This document shows, piece by piece, positions 37,315-48,663 of a stretch of 64,000 nt of DNA. Below the pieces are notes generated by a model, which made no database searches, had not been told where the DNA came from, and worked only from the letters and a program-made list of their open reading frames with translations. The stretch is from Aromatoleum tolulyticum. Its GTDB lineage: Bacteria; Pseudomonadota; Gammaproteobacteria; Burkholderiales; Rhodocyclaceae. The translations under genes and the position numbers were made by a program. The DNA lies in assembly GCF_900156155.1 (NCBI RefSeq), contig NZ_FTMD01000008.1, positions 62,001-126,000 on the forward strand, read 5' to 3'. The first letter of the stretch is position 1. Every line of letters begins with the position of its first letter.

Positions 37315-38628
37315 TCAGTGGAACTGCTCTTCTTCGGTCGAACCGGTGAGGGCCTTGACCGAGGACGAACCGCCCTGGATGACGGTGGTGACGTCGTCGA
37401 AGTAGCCGGCGCCGACTTCCTGTTGGTGCGAAACGAAGGTGTAACCCTGTTCGCGAGCGGCGAATTCCTTCTCCTGGACCATTTCGACGTAGTGCTTCAT
37501 GCCTTCGCCGCGAGCGTAAGCGTGCGCGAACTGGAAGGTGTTGAACCAATTGACGTGGATACCGGCCAGCGTGATGAACTGGTACTTGTAGCCCAGCGCC
37601 GACAGCTCGTCCTGGAACTTGGCGATGGTCTTGTCGTCGAGGTTCTTCTTCCAGTTGAACGACGGCGAGCAGTTGTACGACAGCAGCTTGCCCGGGCAGG
37701 CGGACAGCACGGCCTGCGCGAACTCGCGGGCAAAGCCGAGGTCCGGGGTGCCGGTCTCGCACCACACCAGGTCGGCGTACGGGGCGTAAGCGACACCGCG
37801 GCTGATGGCCTGCTCGAGGCCGTTCTTCACGCGGTAGAAGCCTTCTTGGGTGCGCTCGCCGGTGAGGAAGGGCTTGTCGTTGGCGTCGTGGTCGGAGGTG
37901 ATCAGGTTCGCGGCTTCCGCATCGGTACGGGCCAGGATCAGGGTCGACACGCCCATCACGTCGGATGCGAAGCGGGCCGAGATCAGCTTCTCGATGGCTT
38001 CCTGCGTCGGCACGAGCACCTTGCCGCCCATGTGACCGCACTTCTTCACGGCAGCCAGCTGGTCTTCGAAGTGCACACCGGCAGCACCGGCGGCGATCAT
38101 GTTCTTCATCAGTTCGAAGGCGTTCAGCACGCCGCCGAAACCGGCTTCCGCGTCAGCGACGATCGGCAGGAAATAGTCGATGAATTCCTTGTCGCCCGGA
38201 TTGACGCCGCGCGACCACTGGATCTCGTCGGCACGCTTGAAGGTGTTGTTGATGCGGCGAACCATCGTCGGCACCGAGTCGTAGGCGTACAGCGACTGGT
38301 CCGGGTACATGGTTTCGGAGGTGTTGCCGTCGGCGGCAACCTGCCAGCCCGACAGATAGACCGCTTCCAGGCCGGCCTTGGCCTGTTGCATCGCCTGACC
38401 GGCAGTGATCGCGCCGAAGGCGTTCACGTAGCCCTTCTTCGCGCCGCCATTGACCTTTTCCCACAGCTTCTCGGCGCCGCGCTTGGCCAGGGTGTGCTCG
38501 ATCGGCAGGGAGCCGCGCAGGCGGACGACATCGGCAGCGGAGTAGCCGCGCTTGATGCCTTTCCAGCGGGGATTTTCGGCCCAGTCTTTTTCGAGGGCGG
38601 CGATTTGCTGTTCGCGGGTCAGGGTCAT
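37315..38628 (-). CDS. aceA: Isocitrate lyase
   Basis: First step of the glyoxylate bypass: splits isocitrate into glyoxylate and succinate. The 437-residue protein (E. coli 434) has the active-site loop KKCGHMGGK at residues 195-203 with catalytic Cys197. The Mg-binding and substrate segments [10 protein letters not shown]-like [24 protein letters not shown], and the [13 protein letters not shown] block are also present. Codon use is strongly biased to C/G-ending codons, as in highly expressed genes. No malate synthase gene is in this window. Its promoter carries the palindrome shared with the aceK/icd intergenic region. Confidence 0.98.
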   Translation of the reverse strand: MTLTREQQIAALEKDWAENPRWKGIKRGYSAADVVRLRGSLPIEHTLAKRGAEKLWEKVNGGAKKGYVNAFGAITAGQAMQQAKAGLEAVYLSGWQVAADGNTSETMYPDQSLYAYDSVPTMVRRINNTFKRADEIQWSRGVNPGDKEFIDYFLPIVADAEAGFGGVLNAFELMKNMIAAGAAGVHFEDQLAAVKKCGHMGGKVLVPTQEAIEKLISARFASDVMGVSTLILARTDAEAANLITSDHDANDKPFLTGERTQEGFYRVKNGLEQAISRGVAYAPYADLVWCETGTPDLGFAREFAQAVLSACPGKLLSYNCSPSFNWKKNLDDKTIAKFQDELSALGYKYQFITLAGIHVNWFNTFQFAHAYARGEGMKHYVEMVQEKEFAAREQGYTFVSHQQEVGAGYFDDVTTVIQGGSSSVKALTGSTEEEQFH

Positions 38629-38751
38629 GACAGTTCCTTCTCGACGGATGGTTTACGTGCTGGTTTCAACTCGGCAGCTCGCCCGGTCGGTGTTCCGGTC
38701 GGGCGGGTCTCGCCGGTACGGGGTCCGCTGAAGCGTCCTCGTGTGGGGAAA

Positions 38752-38780
38752 AGTATAGGGACGATCTCGCTTTGCAGCAA
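38752..38780 (-). promoter_or_regulatory. Candidate aceA promoter
   Basis: On the minus strand TTGCTG (38780-38775) and TATACT (38757-38752) are 17 bases apart, a good sigma-70 pair. Transcription would start near 38745. An AT-rich UP-like tract with the palindrome lies immediately upstream. Confidence 0.6.
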
Positions 38781-38784
38781 TAAG

Positions 38785-38796
38785 TCTTATATAAGA
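38785..38796. promoter_or_regulatory. Palindromic operator candidate TCTTATATAAGA upstream of aceA
   Basis: A perfect 12-bp palindrome centred about 45 bases upstream of the predicted aceA start of transcription, next to the -35. A further half-like TATAAG follows at 38798-38803 region. The same 12 bases occur once more in the window, at 50935-50946 between aceK and the monomeric IDH gene. Confidence 0.6.
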
Positions 38797-39097
38797 TATA
38801 AGAAATTATTTGAGGCAAGAAAATCAGATATTTGCGATCGCTTTTTCGTATTGTGAGATCGTGCTTGGCGTTGTGAAATGAAAAGCTGCTGCGGCGCGCA
38901 AAGTCGGCCGCGCGTTTCGTCGCACGAGTCGGGGAGGCAGGGGGAGGGGGGGATCCGGGGCGTCGCGGTGTGGTCCCTCCGCCTGCGGGCCCATGTTCGG
39001 GGGCGAGGCGGGAGGTGTCCGGGCACGGGAGGGACGTCGCGGCGAGGCCTGGTGAAAACCGGGGCTGGTGCCCGTGATGGGCGGCCCCGTGATGGGG

Positions 39098-39577
39098 TCA
39101 GAGCAGAGGCGATTCGGAAACCACGACGCCGTCCTCGTCTGCGTAGACGAACTCACCCGGAACGAAAGTGACGCCGCCGAAGGTCACCGGCAGGTCCCTG
39201 TCGCCGACGCCCTTCTTGATACTCTTCTGCGGATGGGTGCCGAGCGCGAACGCACCGATGTCCATGCCGCCGATCGCCTTGGAATCGCGGATGCAGCCAT
39301 AGACGATCACGCCCGCCCAGCCGTTCTTCACGCCCAGGAGTGCCAGCTGGTCGCCGACCAGCGCACAGCGCATCGACGCGCCACCGTCGATCACGAGCAC
39401 GCGCCCTTTGCCCGGCCCTTCCAGTGCGGTGCGTACCAGCGAGTTGTCCTCGAAGACCTTGAGCGTCGCGATCTCGCCGCCGAAAGCGGGGCGGCCGCCG
39501 TAGCTGCGGAACATCGGGCTGACGACGCGGAGTTTGCCCTCGTGGGCGTCGCAGAGGTCGGCGGTCTGGATTTCCAT
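39098..39577 (-). CDS. rraA: RraA-family protein (RNase E activity regulator / HMG aldolase family)
   Basis: A 159-residue protein of the RraA fold. Motifs: TADLCDAHEGKLRV at the start, SYGGRPAFGGEIATLKVFEDN, VIDGGASMRCALVGDQLA, and the VIVYGCIRDSKAIGGMDIGAFALGTHP block, which supplies the G-D-x20-R-D signature. Family members either inhibit RNase E or act as divalent-metal 4-hydroxy-4-methyl-2-oxoglutarate/oxaloacetate aldolases, and the G-D...R-D signature is that of the aldolase site. Which role applies here is open. The ATG at 39577 fits the family; the upstream frame is noncoding. Confidence 0.88.
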   Translation of the reverse strand: MEIQTADLCDAHEGKLRVVSPMFRSYGGRPAFGGEIATLKVFEDNSLVRTALEGPGKGRVLVIDGGASMRCALVGDQLALLGVKNGWAGVIVYGCIRDSKAIGGMDIGAFALGTHPQKSIKKGVGDRDLPVTFGGVTFVPGEFVYADEDGVVVSESPLL

Positions 39578-39682
39578 GCTTGCGTTTCCTTGATTGCTAG
39601 CGGTTGATAGGGGCCTTTCGATGACACGCGCAAACCTGCGCGCGCTCAGGGATGGCACGATAAACCAGCGTGGCACACAAAA

Positions 39683-39708
39683 AAAGGGCGACCCGCAGGT
39701 CGCCCTTT
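39683..39708 (-). terminator. Terminator of clpA
   Basis: AAAGGGCGACC and GGTCGCCCTTT form an 11-bp perfect stem with a 4-base loop. On the minus strand a T run follows, 33 bases after the clpA stop codon. Confidence 0.9.
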
Positions 39709-39740
39709 CCGCTTGCGCCCGGTTTGCTGCGCTCGAGCCC

Positions 39741-42017
<2,277 letters not shown>

Positions 42018-42019
42018 TC

Positions 42020-42328
42020 TCAGTTTTCCTCCATCACGCATGCCAGCGGATGCTGGTGCTGACGGGCGAAGGATACGACCTGTTCCACCTTGGTCGCCGC
42101 GACGTCCTTCGCGAAGACGCCGCAGACCCCCATGCCCTCTCTGTGGACTTGGAGCATGACCCGCGTAGCCCGTTCGCGGTCCATGCCGAAAAATTTCTGC
42201 AGCACAACGATGACGAAATCCATGGGTGTGAAGTCGTCATTGAGCAACAGCACCTTGTATAGCGGCGGGGGCTTGGTGCGAGAGTGCTCCGCCTCGAGTA
42301 TGAACTCGCCCTGTTTTTGCGTGGCCAT
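42020..42328 (-). CDS. clpS: ClpS adaptor
   Basis: A 102-residue adaptor that presents N-degron substrates to ClpA. It contains the conserved [21 protein letters not shown] and the binding-pocket residues (N and D of NDD), then AT(R)[16 protein letters not shown]. The short polar N-terminal tail engages ClpA. ATG 42328 is preferred; an in-frame ATG three codons upstream exists. It forms a two-gene operon with clpA and is divergent from the cold-shock gene. Confidence 0.95.
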   Translation of the reverse strand: MATQKQGEFILEAEHSRTKPPPLYKVLLLNDDFTPMDFVIVVLQKFFGMDRERATRVMLQVHREGMGVCGVFAKDVAATKVEQVVSFARQHQHPLACVMEEN

Positions 42329-42746
42329 GCGGCCCATTCTAATCAAGTGGAAGCGGAGTGCAACAGCTGCCGGACCGCCCGGGCAAGGCGTTTGTGCGTG
42401 CGCGGAAGTGCGTCGATGCGACAACCGGCATATTGCGGCGCAACGAATGGCCGCCGATGGATAATGGCATTGGATTGACTGCAAAGGGCGCCAGACCGCG
42501 CATTTTCAGGGGGTTTTCGTCGCTGCGATGCAGCAATTCGGGAGGGTAAGAAACTGTTGACGCTGTGCTGACAAATGCGTAAAAGCAGGACGGGTGCGAG
42601 ATGCGAAGTTTCATGCACTGGTTCTGTGATCCTGGCTGCTTTCGTGGTCCCTGGCTTGGCAGTACTGGTAACGCTTCACTGAGCATTGATGCACTGAAGG
42701 GGGAGACCCCGCATCGTTTTAAGCAATCTTGAAGGATTAAGGCAAC
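42329..42746. other. Noncoding region between clpS and the cold-shock gene
   Basis: The 418 bases hold the divergent promoters of clpS and the cold-shock gene, and the long leader of the latter. No convincing gene is seen. Open frames here lack family matches or ribosome binding sites. Confidence 0.6.
42557..42585 (+). promoter_or_regulatory. Candidate cold-shock gene promoter
   Basis: TTGACG (42557-42562) and TAAAAG (42580-42585) are 17 bases apart. Transcription from about 42592 would give a 5' leader of about 155 bases before the cold-shock ATG, like the long structured leader of E. coli cspA. Confidence 0.55.
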
Positions 42747-42950
42747 ATGGCAACTGGTACCGTTAAGTGGTTCAACGACTCCAAGGGTTTTGGCTTCATT
42801 ACTCCGGACGATGGTAGCGAAGATCTGTTCGCTCACTTCTCCGCGATCAATATGGCCGGCTTCAAGACGCTGAAGGAAGGCGAAAAGGTCTCCTTCGAAG
42901 TCACCCAGGGTCCTAAGGGTAAGCAGGCCTCTAACATCCAGAAGGCCTGA
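42747..42950 (+). CDS. Cold-shock domain protein
   Basis: A 67-residue OB-fold RNA/DNA-binding protein of the CspA family. It has both RNA-binding motifs: RNP1 as SKGFGFI and RNP2 as DLFAHFSAI, plus GTVKWFND at the start and [19 protein letters not shown] at the end. Such proteins melt mRNA structure at low temperature. A good ribosome binding site (GAAGGA) precedes the ATG. Codon use is less GC-rich than neighbouring genes, as expected for a very highly expressed small protein. Which Csp paralogue it corresponds to cannot be told. Confidence 0.95.
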   Translation: MATGTVKWFNDSKGFGFITPDDGSEDLFAHFSAINMAGFKTLKEGEKVSFEVTQGPKGKQASNIQKA

Positions 42951-43000
42951 TGTCCCTTTAGTCCCGAAGGCCGTACGCCCCAGCGAAAGGCCTTCAGGAA

Positions 43001-43040
43001 AAACAAGAGGCCGCCGGATCACTCCGGCGGCCTCTTGTTT
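43001..43040. terminator. Bidirectional terminator between the cold-shock gene and rpmG
   Basis: An 18-bp perfect stem around a TCAC loop with A and T runs on both sides, placed between two convergent genes. It is the strongest terminator in the window. Confidence 0.95.
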
Positions 43041-43083
43041 TGCGCGCTGCGTCCCTGGAGCAGGCCGCAGCCTGCGAGGGTGC

Positions 43084-43251
43084 TTACTTGAGCTTCACTT
43101 CCTTGTACAGGACGTGCTTGCGTGCGACGGGGTCGTACTTGTTGAACTCGAGCTTGTTCGGGGTGGTGCGCTTGTTCTTCGAGGTCGTGTAGAAATGACC
43201 GGTACCTGCGGTCGATTCCAGCTTGATCTTTTCGCGGCCGCCTTTAGCCAT
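43084..43251 (-). CDS. rpmG: 50S ribosomal protein L33
   Basis: A 55-residue protein: [18 protein letters not shown] at the start and [20 protein letters not shown] near the end, with [10 protein letters not shown] between. It lacks the paired CxxC zinc ribbons, so it is the zinc-independent (C-minus) L33. It is too short for a simple length cut-off but is certain from sequence and context, 66 bases downstream of rpmB. Confidence 0.96.
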   Translation of the reverse strand: MAKGGREKIKLESTAGTGHFYTTSKNKRTTPNKLEFNKYDPVARKHVLYKEVKLK

Positions 43252-43317
43252 TTGAATCTCCGTTCAGTTACAGCGCTGCGTGGTGCAGCGCTTGGATCCG
43301 CAGTGTCAGACTCAGTG

Positions 43318-43554
43318 TCAAACTTTCTCGCCGCGGGCGCGCAGCTCGGACACGACGACGTCGATGCCCTTCTTGTCGATGGTGCGCAGCGCTGCGTTGG
43401 ACACGCGCAGGCGGATCCAGCGGTTTTCAGCTTCGCTCCAGAACCGGCGATTCTGCAGGTTCGGGAGAAAACGACGCTTGGTCTTGTTGTTGGCGTGGGA
43501 AACGTTGTTTCCCACCATCGGTGCCTTACCGGTAACTTGGCAAACGCGAGCCAT
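43318..43554 (-). CDS. rpmB: 50S ribosomal protein L28
   Basis: A 78-residue ribosomal protein with the family sequence [20 protein letters not shown], then [16 protein letters not shown] and the [16 protein letters not shown] block. The N-terminal zinc cysteines of some L28 proteins are incomplete (only Cys5), consistent with a zinc-free form, matching the C-minus L33 next to it. It begins the rpmB-rpmG operon. Confidence 0.97.
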   Translation of the reverse strand: MARVCQVTGKAPMVGNNVSHANNKTKRRFLPNLQNRRFWSEAENRWIRLRVSNAALRTIDKKGIDVVVSELRARGEKV

Positions 43555-43592
43555 AGGTTGCTCCAGGGAATTCGGATTGCGGAAAACGCAAG

Positions 43593-43622
43593 ATGATATC
43601 CGATGTTGCCGGACGGGAGCAA
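43593..43622 (-). promoter_or_regulatory. Candidate rpmB-rpmG promoter
   Basis: On the minus strand TTGCTC (43622-43617) and TATCAT (43598-43593) are 18 bases apart, 39 bases upstream of the rpmB ATG. Confidence 0.5.
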
Positions 43623-43672
43623 GTCCGGCGTGTGATCGTTAGTCGGGGGCGATGTCATGGGCCACGCCGGCC

Positions 43673-44350
43673 CTACAGCAGGCCCCGTTCGGCGAAGGAG
43701 AGCGGCCGCGCGTGGGCGGTGACGATGAAGTGGTCGAGGACGCGGACGTCGACGAGGTCGAGCGCCTGTTTGAGGTTGCGCGTCAGCAGCTCGTCGGCGC
43801 CGCTCGGTTCGCTGGCGCCGGAGGGGTGATTGTGCGCGAGGATGACTGCGGCGGCGTTGCGCGACAGAGCGAGCTTGACCACCTCGCGCGGGTAGACGCT
43901 GGTCTGCGTGAGGGTTCCACGGAAGAGTTCGACGGCTTCGATCAGGCGGTTGCGGGCGTCGAGGAGCAGCACGCAGAACACCTCGTGCGGCAGGCTGCCG
44001 ATGCGCAGGCGCAGCCAGTCGCGCACCGCGGAAGGCGAGTCGAACACGTCGCGCGCGGTCATCTCCTCGCTCAGCGCGCGCCGCGCCAGTTCCATGACCG
44101 CCTGCAGTTGGGCATACTTCGCCAGCCCCATGCCGGGGACGGCAGCGAAATCGTCCGCCGGCGCGGCGCACAGGCAGGTGAGCGAGCCGAAGCGTTCGAG
44201 GAGGTCGCGGGCGAGATCGACGGCGCTCTTGCCGCGGACGCCGACGCGCAGGAACAAGGCGAGGAGTTCGGCGTCGGAGAGGGCGGCAGGGCCGCGTCCG
44301 AGGAGTTTTTCGCGTGGTCGTTCTTCTTCCGGCCAGTCGGTGATAGCCAT
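43673..44350 (-). CDS. radC: RadC-family (JAB domain) protein
   Basis: A 225-residue protein with an N-terminal helix-hairpin-helix-like region ([39 protein letters not shown]). The C-terminal JAB/MPN+ metal-binding motif is complete: [18 protein letters not shown]-like AHNHPSG followed by S and D. Long thought a DNA-repair factor, RadC's activity is not established. The ATG at 44350 gives the family start ([15 protein letters not shown]). It is divergent from coaBC with a 46-base gap, and this radC/coaBC/dut arrangement is common in proteobacteria. Confidence 0.93.
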   Translation of the reverse strand: MAITDWPEEERPREKLLGRGPAALSDAELLALFLRVGVRGKSAVDLARDLLERFGSLTCLCAAPADDFAAVPGMGLAKYAQLQAVMELARRALSEEMTARDVFDSPSAVRDWLRLRIGSLPHEVFCVLLLDARNRLIEAVELFRGTLTQTSVYPREVVKLALSRNAAAVILAHNHPSGASEPSGADELLTRNLKQALDLVDVRVLDHFIVTAHARPLSFAERGLL

Positions 44351-44396
44351 GTCAGAGGCATTTCGTGGGTGAATTGATAATTGTAGAGCATATGCC

Positions 44397-45593
44397 ATGT
44401 GTGAATTGAAGGGGCGCAAGCTGGTCCTCGGTGTGACCGGCGGAGTGGCTGCATACAAGGCGGCGGAACTCGTGCGCCTGCTGGGCAAGGCCGGGGCGGA
44501 CGTGCACGTGGTGCTGACCGAGGGCGGCGCGCGCTTCGTGACGCCGGTGACCTATCAGGCGCTGTCGGGCAATCCGGTGTGGACGGACCTGTGGGATGCG
44601 CGCATGGACAACAACATGGCGCACATCGATCTGACGCGCGGGGCGGATGCGGTGCTGGTTGCGCCGGCGACGGCGGACGTGATCGCGAAGCTGGTGCAGG
44701 GGCGGGCGGATGACCTGCTGAGCACGCTATGCCTCGCGCGCGAGTGCCCGCTGCTGGTGGCGCCGGCGATGAACCGCCAGATGTGGGAACACCCCGCGAC
44801 TCAGCGCAACATGGCGCAACTCGTCGCCGATGGCGCGACGGTGCTCGGGCCGGCGGCCGGCGACCAGGCCTGCGGGGAAGTGGGCATGGGGCGGATGCTG
44901 GAGCCGGAGGAACTGCTCGAGCACGTGATCGCATTCTTCCGGCCGAAATTGCTCGCGGGGCGCAAGGTCGTCCTGACCGCCGGGCCGACCTTCGAGGCGA
45001 TCGACCCGGTGCGCGGCATCACCAACACCAGTTCGGGCAAGATGGGCTATGCGCTGGCGCAGGCGTGCGTGCGGGCCGGCGCGGAAGTCGTGCTGGTGAG
45101 CGGCCCGACGGGCCTGCCCGTGCCGGCGGGCGCGCAGCGCGTGGATGTGCGCAGCGCCCTGCAGATGCGCGATGCCGTGACCGCGGCCCTGCCGGGGGCG
45201 GACGTCTTCATCGGCGTGGCGGCGGTGGCGGACTATCGTCCGGCCGAAGCCGCGGAGCACAAGGTGAAGAAGTCGTCGGCGGACATGACGCTGCGGCTGA
45301 CGCCCAACCCCGACATCCTGGCCGAGGTCGCGGCGCGCGAGAACGCGCCGTTCTGCGTCGGCTTCGCTGCGGAGAGCCGCGACCTGGATGCCTACGCCGA
45401 AGGCAAGCGGCGGGCCAAGCGCCTGCCGATGCTGGTGGGCAACCTGGTGCAGGACGGTCTCGGCAGCGACGACAACCTGGTGATCCTGTACGACGACGCG
45501 GGGCGTCATCCGCTGGAGCGTGCGCCCAAGACCGAGGTCGCGCGCAGGATCGTCGAACATCTGGCCGGTCTGCTGAAGACGGCCGCCAACTGA
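44397..45593 (+). CDS. coaBC: Bifunctional phosphopantothenoylcysteine decarboxylase / synthetase
   Basis: Two consecutive steps of coenzyme A synthesis. The 398-residue protein has the FMN-binding CoaC half ([19 protein letters not shown], the catalytic His in [26 protein letters not shown] and the Cys in [13 protein letters not shown]). The CoaB half has [24 protein letters not shown] and [19 protein letters not shown], which binds CTP and phosphopantothenate. It is followed after 8 bases by dut, the usual order. Confidence 0.97.
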   Translation: MCELKGRKLVLGVTGGVAAYKAAELVRLLGKAGADVHVVLTEGGARFVTPVTYQALSGNPVWTDLWDARMDNNMAHIDLTRGADAVLVAPATADVIAKLVQGRADDLLSTLCLARECPLLVAPAMNRQMWEHPATQRNMAQLVADGATVLGPAAGDQACGEVGMGRMLEPEELLEHVIAFFRPKLLAGRKVVLTAGPTFEAIDPVRGITNTSSGKMGYALAQACVRAGAEVVLVSGPTGLPVPAGAQRVDVRSALQMRDAVTAALPGADVFIGVAAVADYRPAEAAEHKVKKSSADMTLRLTPNPDILAEVAARENAPFCVGFAAESRDLDAYAEGKRRAKRLPMLVGNLVQDGLGSDDNLVILYDDAGRHPLERAPKTEVARRIVEHLAGLLKTAAN

Positions 45594-45601
45594 GGGCGAA
45601 C

Positions 45602-46051
45602 ATGCACCGAATCGACGTCAAGATCCTCGACGATCGCCTGCGCGATCACAAACCTTCCTATGCGACGCCGGGTTCGGCCGGGCTGGACCTGCGCGCCTGC
45701 CTGAATGTGCCGGTGACGCTTCATCCGGGCGAAACCGCGCTCATCCCGAGCGGCCTCGCGATTCACCTCGCCGATCCGGGCCTCGCCGCGATGGTGCTGC
45801 CGCGTTCGGGGCTGGGCCACAAGCACGGTATCGTGCTGGGCAACCTCGTCGGTCTGATCGATTCCGACTACCAGGGCCAGATCTTCGTATCGGTGTGGAA
45901 CCGCGGCCGCGCGAGCTTCACGCTGCAGCCGATGGAGCGCATTGCGCAACTGGTCGTGGTGCCGGTGCTGCAGGTGGGCTTCAACGTCGTCGATGAATTC
46001 CCCGAAAGCGATCGCGGCGAGGGCGGGTTCGGCAGCACCGGCAAGCATTGA
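45602..46051 (+). CDS. dut: dUTP diphosphatase
   Basis: Hydrolyses dUTP to dUMP, keeping uracil out of DNA and feeding thymidylate synthesis. The 149-residue trimeric enzyme has all five motifs: [42 protein letters not shown] and GEGGFGSTG (the flexible C-terminal lid). The start is ATG 45602. Its stop codon overlaps the next ATG by one base (TGATG), so the NUDIX gene is translationally coupled. Confidence 0.97.
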   Translation: MHRIDVKILDDRLRDHKPSYATPGSAGLDLRACLNVPVTLHPGETALIPSGLAIHLADPGLAAMVLPRSGLGHKHGIVLGNLVGLIDSDYQGQIFVSVWNRGRASFTLQPMERIAQLVVVPVLQVGFNVVDEFPESDRGEGGFGSTGKH

Positions 46052-46473
46052 TGCATGCGGGGATTCCCGTCGGGGTGCATGTCCTGTTCGAGCGCGAGGG
46101 CGGCATCCTGCTGATGCGCCGTGCAGGGACGGGCTTCTTCGACGGGCTCTTCAGTCTGCCTGGCGGTCACGTCGAGCCGGGTGAGTCGTTGGCCCGGACC
46201 GCGGTGCGCGAGATGCGCGAAGAGCTCGGGATCGACATCGATCCGGCGGAGCTGGCGAACATGGGCGTCGTGCATCGCCGCTCGGACACCAACCGTGTGG
46301 ACTTCTTCCTGCGCGCCAAGGCGTGGTCGGGCGAGCCGCACATCTGCGAACCCGGCAAGTGCGACGCGTTGGGTTGGTTCGCGCGCGACGAGCTGCCGGT
46401 GAACACGGTGGCCTATGTGCGCGACGCGCTCGCCGCGGGCGATGGGCCGTGGCTGCTGGAGCTGGGCTGGTGA
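46051..46473 (+). CDS. NUDIX hydrolase
   Basis: A 140-residue NUDIX-fold pyrophosphohydrolase. The NUDIX box is complete: GGHVEPGESLARTAVREMREELGI (G-x5-E-x7-R-E-x2-E-E-x-G). Upstream are the usual GILLMRRAGTGFFDG and downstream GMGVVHRR-type strands. Its length and its place directly after dut suggest a house-cleaning nucleotide diphosphatase, but the substrate is unknown. The ATG at 46051 overlaps the dut stop; a TTG one codon earlier is possible. Confidence 0.9.
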   Translation: MHAGIPVGVHVLFEREGGILLMRRAGTGFFDGLFSLPGGHVEPGESLARTAVREMREELGIDIDPAELANMGVVHRRSDTNRVDFFLRAKAWSGEPHICEPGKCDALGWFARDELPVNTVAYVRDALAAGDGPWLLELGW

Positions 46474-46489
46474 GGCGCCTCCGGGCGCT

Positions 46490-47764
46490 TCAGGCGAGCA
46501 TGTCGGCGCGAATGTTCCGGGCCCACGCCGCGGCGTAGTGGCCTTCCTCTTCGCTTGCTGTCGACGACAGGCCGCCGGCGCCGGCGACCGGCAGGACGGT
46601 TCCTTCCGCGGCGTCGTAGCGGTGTACGGTCGCGACGTGGATCGCGTTGCGGTCATCGACAAAGCTGTAGCAGGTGTTCAGCAGTGTCGGGACGGGGTCG
46701 GGTGATCGGCCGTCGAACAGTTCGACGATCGCGGCGGCGGCGAGCTTCGCCTGCTGGTTCGCGATGTGGCCGGATTTCGGCATGCCCGGCGCGGCGAGCA
46801 CCGCATCGCCGATGAGATGGACGCCGGGGCGATCGCGCACTTCCATCGTGCGCCAGTCGACGTCGGCCCAGCGGCCATTGGTCAGGGGGACGTCCAGGCT
46901 GTCCACGAGGCGCCCGGCGCGCATCGGCGGAATGACATTGAGGACGTCGGCGCGGACCCGGTCGAACTCCAGCTCCGCGCTCAGGGTTTGGGCATCGACC
47001 GACAGCAGGGTGCTGTCAGGGCGGTATTCGATGATGTCCTTGTACGGTCCGGCAAAGGCTGCAGCGAACAAGGCCCTCTTGGACTGGATCTCGCTGTTGG
47101 CGTCGAGCAGGAGCAGCTTCGCGCGCGGCTTTCGGGCGCGCAGGTAGTGCGCGACGAGGCAGGCGCGCTCGTAGGGGCCGGGCGGGCAGCGGTAGGGGGA
47201 TTTCGGGACGTGCAGCGCGAACACGCCGCCCTCCGGCATCGCCTCGATCCGGCGACGCAGCAGTTCGGTCTGCGGGCCGGCCTTCCAGGCGTGGGGGATG
47301 CGTTCGAAGTTGCCCGCCAGCCCGGCAACCTGTTCGGTGAGGAAGTCCACGCCGGGCGCCAGCACGACGCGGTCGAAGCCGATCCCGTCGTTGCGGGCGA
47401 GGCGGAGCTTGCGTCGGGCGACGTCGATGTGGGCGACTTCGTCGTTGATGACGCGCACGCCCCAGCGCGTGCGCAGGCGGTCGTAGCTGGCGGTGAGGTC
47501 GTCCAGGGTGCGCAGGCCGGCGAGGACGAGGTTGGACATCGGGCAGGAGACGAAGCGCGCTTCGCGTTCGACCAGCGTGACGTCGATACGCCCGGCGCTC
47601 CACATGCGCAGGTACTTTGCCGTCGTCGCGCCGCCGTAACCGCCGCCGACCACGACGACGTGCGCGGCGCCGCGTCGCGGGGCCGACGAACATGCGGCGA
47701 GGATTGCGCTGGCCGGTGTGGTCGCGGCAAGGCCCAGGCTGCGCAGGAAACGGCGTCGGTTCAT
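46490..47764 (-). CDS. fccB: Flavocytochrome c sulfide dehydrogenase, flavoprotein subunit
   Basis: Periplasmic FAD protein that oxidises sulfide to sulfur or polysulfide and passes electrons to a c-type cytochrome. The 424-residue protein has a twin-arginine signal (NRRRFLRSLGLAATTPA) and VVVVGGGYGGATTAKYLR for FAD. The redox-active cysteines lie in FVSCPMSNLVLAG and SPYRCPPGPYERACL. The C-terminal FCSD flavin-binding region reads LLNTCYSFVDD followed by TASEEEGHYAAAW. The ATG overlaps the cytochrome gene's stop as ATGA. It is divergent from soxYZ. Confidence 0.92.
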   Translation of the reverse strand: MNRRRFLRSLGLAATTPASAILAACSSAPRRGAAHVVVVGGGYGGATTAKYLRMWSAGRIDVTLVEREARFVSCPMSNLVLAGLRTLDDLTASYDRLRTRWGVRVINDEVAHIDVARRKLRLARNDGIGFDRVVLAPGVDFLTEQVAGLAGNFERIPHAWKAGPQTELLRRRIEAMPEGGVFALHVPKSPYRCPPGPYERACLVAHYLRARKPRAKLLLLDANSEIQSKRALFAAAFAGPYKDIIEYRPDSTLLSVDAQTLSAELEFDRVRADVLNVIPPMRAGRLVDSLDVPLTNGRWADVDWRTMEVRDRPGVHLIGDAVLAAPGMPKSGHIANQQAKLAAAAIVELFDGRSPDPVPTLLNTCYSFVDDRNAIHVATVHRYDAAEGTVLPVAGAGGLSSTASEEEGHYAAAWARNIRADMLA

Positions 47765-48081
47765 CGTTGGTCGAAGGCCGGGTCGGGGCTGGCGGCGAGG
47801 TGGGTGGCGATCAGCGCGAGCTGTTCGTCGCTGTAGCCGCGCACGATCTGGTGCATGACGGTCGCGGGCGCGTTGCCGCTGCGGAACGCCTGCAGCCGTT
47901 GCAGGATCCGGTCCGCCGGCAGGCTGGCGATGCGCGGGATCGCGTTCGGCGCGGGGGCGTCGGGCGAATGACAGGGGGTGCAGTTGGCGGCAAGATTGCG
48001 CGCGTGCATGGCGGCGGGGGCGGCAGCGTGGGTTGTGCCGGCAAGCAGGCACAGGGCGGCGAGGGTAGACTTGCCGGTCAC
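47761..48081 (-). CDS. Cytochrome c subunit of flavocytochrome c
   Basis: A 106-residue exported c-type cytochrome. A Sec signal (about residues 1-20) is followed by one haem site, CTPCH (C34, C37, H38), a later Met (M76, in VMHQIV) as likely sixth ligand, and GYSDEQLALIATHLA, the class I C-terminal helix. It is coupled to fccB by an ATGA overlap and should accept electrons from the flavoprotein. It is smaller than the dihaem FccA of Allochromatium and resembles SoxE-like or monohaem FccA proteins. Confidence 0.88.
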   Translation of the reverse strand: MTGKSTLAALCLLAGTTHAAAPAAMHARNLAANCTPCHSPDAPAPNAIPRIASLPADRILQRLQAFRSGNAPATVMHQIVRGYSDEQLALIATHLAASPDPAFDQR

Positions 48082-48195
48082 GGGCGTTCTCCATGCGGTG
48101 GCGCGTGCGCGGAATTGCGCAGTATAGCGCGCGTGGCAGTTGCCGCCGGGCGATGGCCGGGGCGGTGCGAAGCGAATGGAATTTCAGGAGCAGGA

Positions 48196-48663
48196 ATGGA
48201 TAGTCGGCGCAGGGATGTGCTGAAGGCGGGCGGCGGGCTGGGGATCTGGTCCGTGCTGGCGGCCGCCGGGATCGTCACGCCGGCGCAGGCCCAGGACGCG
48301 AGGAACGTGGCCGCGTTCGAGGCCACCACTCTCGACGACGCCTTGCGGGCTCTGGGTGCCGGGAACGCGGCCGAGAGCGGTGCGATCCGCATCGTGGCGC
48401 CGGACGTGGCGGAGGACGGGCGTGCGGTGGCGCTCTCGGTGACCAGCGATATCCCGCGGACGGAGCAGATCGTGATCCTCATCGAGGAGAATCCGTACAA
48501 GGTCGCCGCGAGTTTCCGCCTCTCGGGTGCGATGGCTCCGTCGATCCAGACGCGCGTCAAGATGGCCCGTTCGACCCGCGTGCATGCGCTGGTGAAGGCC
48601 GAGGGGCGCATCTTTGCGGCGCGCCGGGAGGTTACCGTGACGGTCGGGGGCTGCGGGACATGA
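48196..48663 (+). CDS. soxY: Sulfur-carrier protein SoxY
   Basis: Periplasmic protein that carries sulfur intermediates on a C-terminal cysteine. The 155-residue protein has a twin-arginine signal (DSRRRDVLKAGGGLG) and the SoxY body (AAFEATTLDDALRALGA, IRIVAPDVAEDGRAVALSV, IEENPYKVAASF). It ends VGGCGT; the classic end is GGCGG, so the swinging-arm Cys is kept but the last residue differs. The start has AGGAG upstream. It overlaps soxZ by ATGA. Confidence 0.95.
   Translation: MDSRRRDVLKAGGGLGIWSVLAAAGIVTPAQAQDARNVAAFEATTLDDALRALGAGNAAESGAIRIVAPDVAEDGRAVALSVTSDIPRTEQIVILIEENPYKVAASFRLSGAMAPSIQTRVKMARSTRVHALVKAEGRIFAARREVTVTVGGCGT

Larger units (their letters stand above)
38629..39097. other. 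Noncoding region upstream of aceA
   Basis: The 469 bases between the aceA start and the rraA stop hold no convincing gene. The aceA leader is about 117 bases. Beyond it lie the aceA promoter, an AT-rich tract (38780-38880) containing the shared palindrome, then a very G-rich plus strand (about 38930-39090) with no visible feature. Confidence 0.6.

Noticed and set aside
38824-39156. A 110-residue minus-strand frame in the gap upstream of aceA
   Set aside because: It is Pro/Arg/Thr-rich, runs across the G-rich noncoding stretch and into the end of rraA, and has no ribosome binding site or family features.
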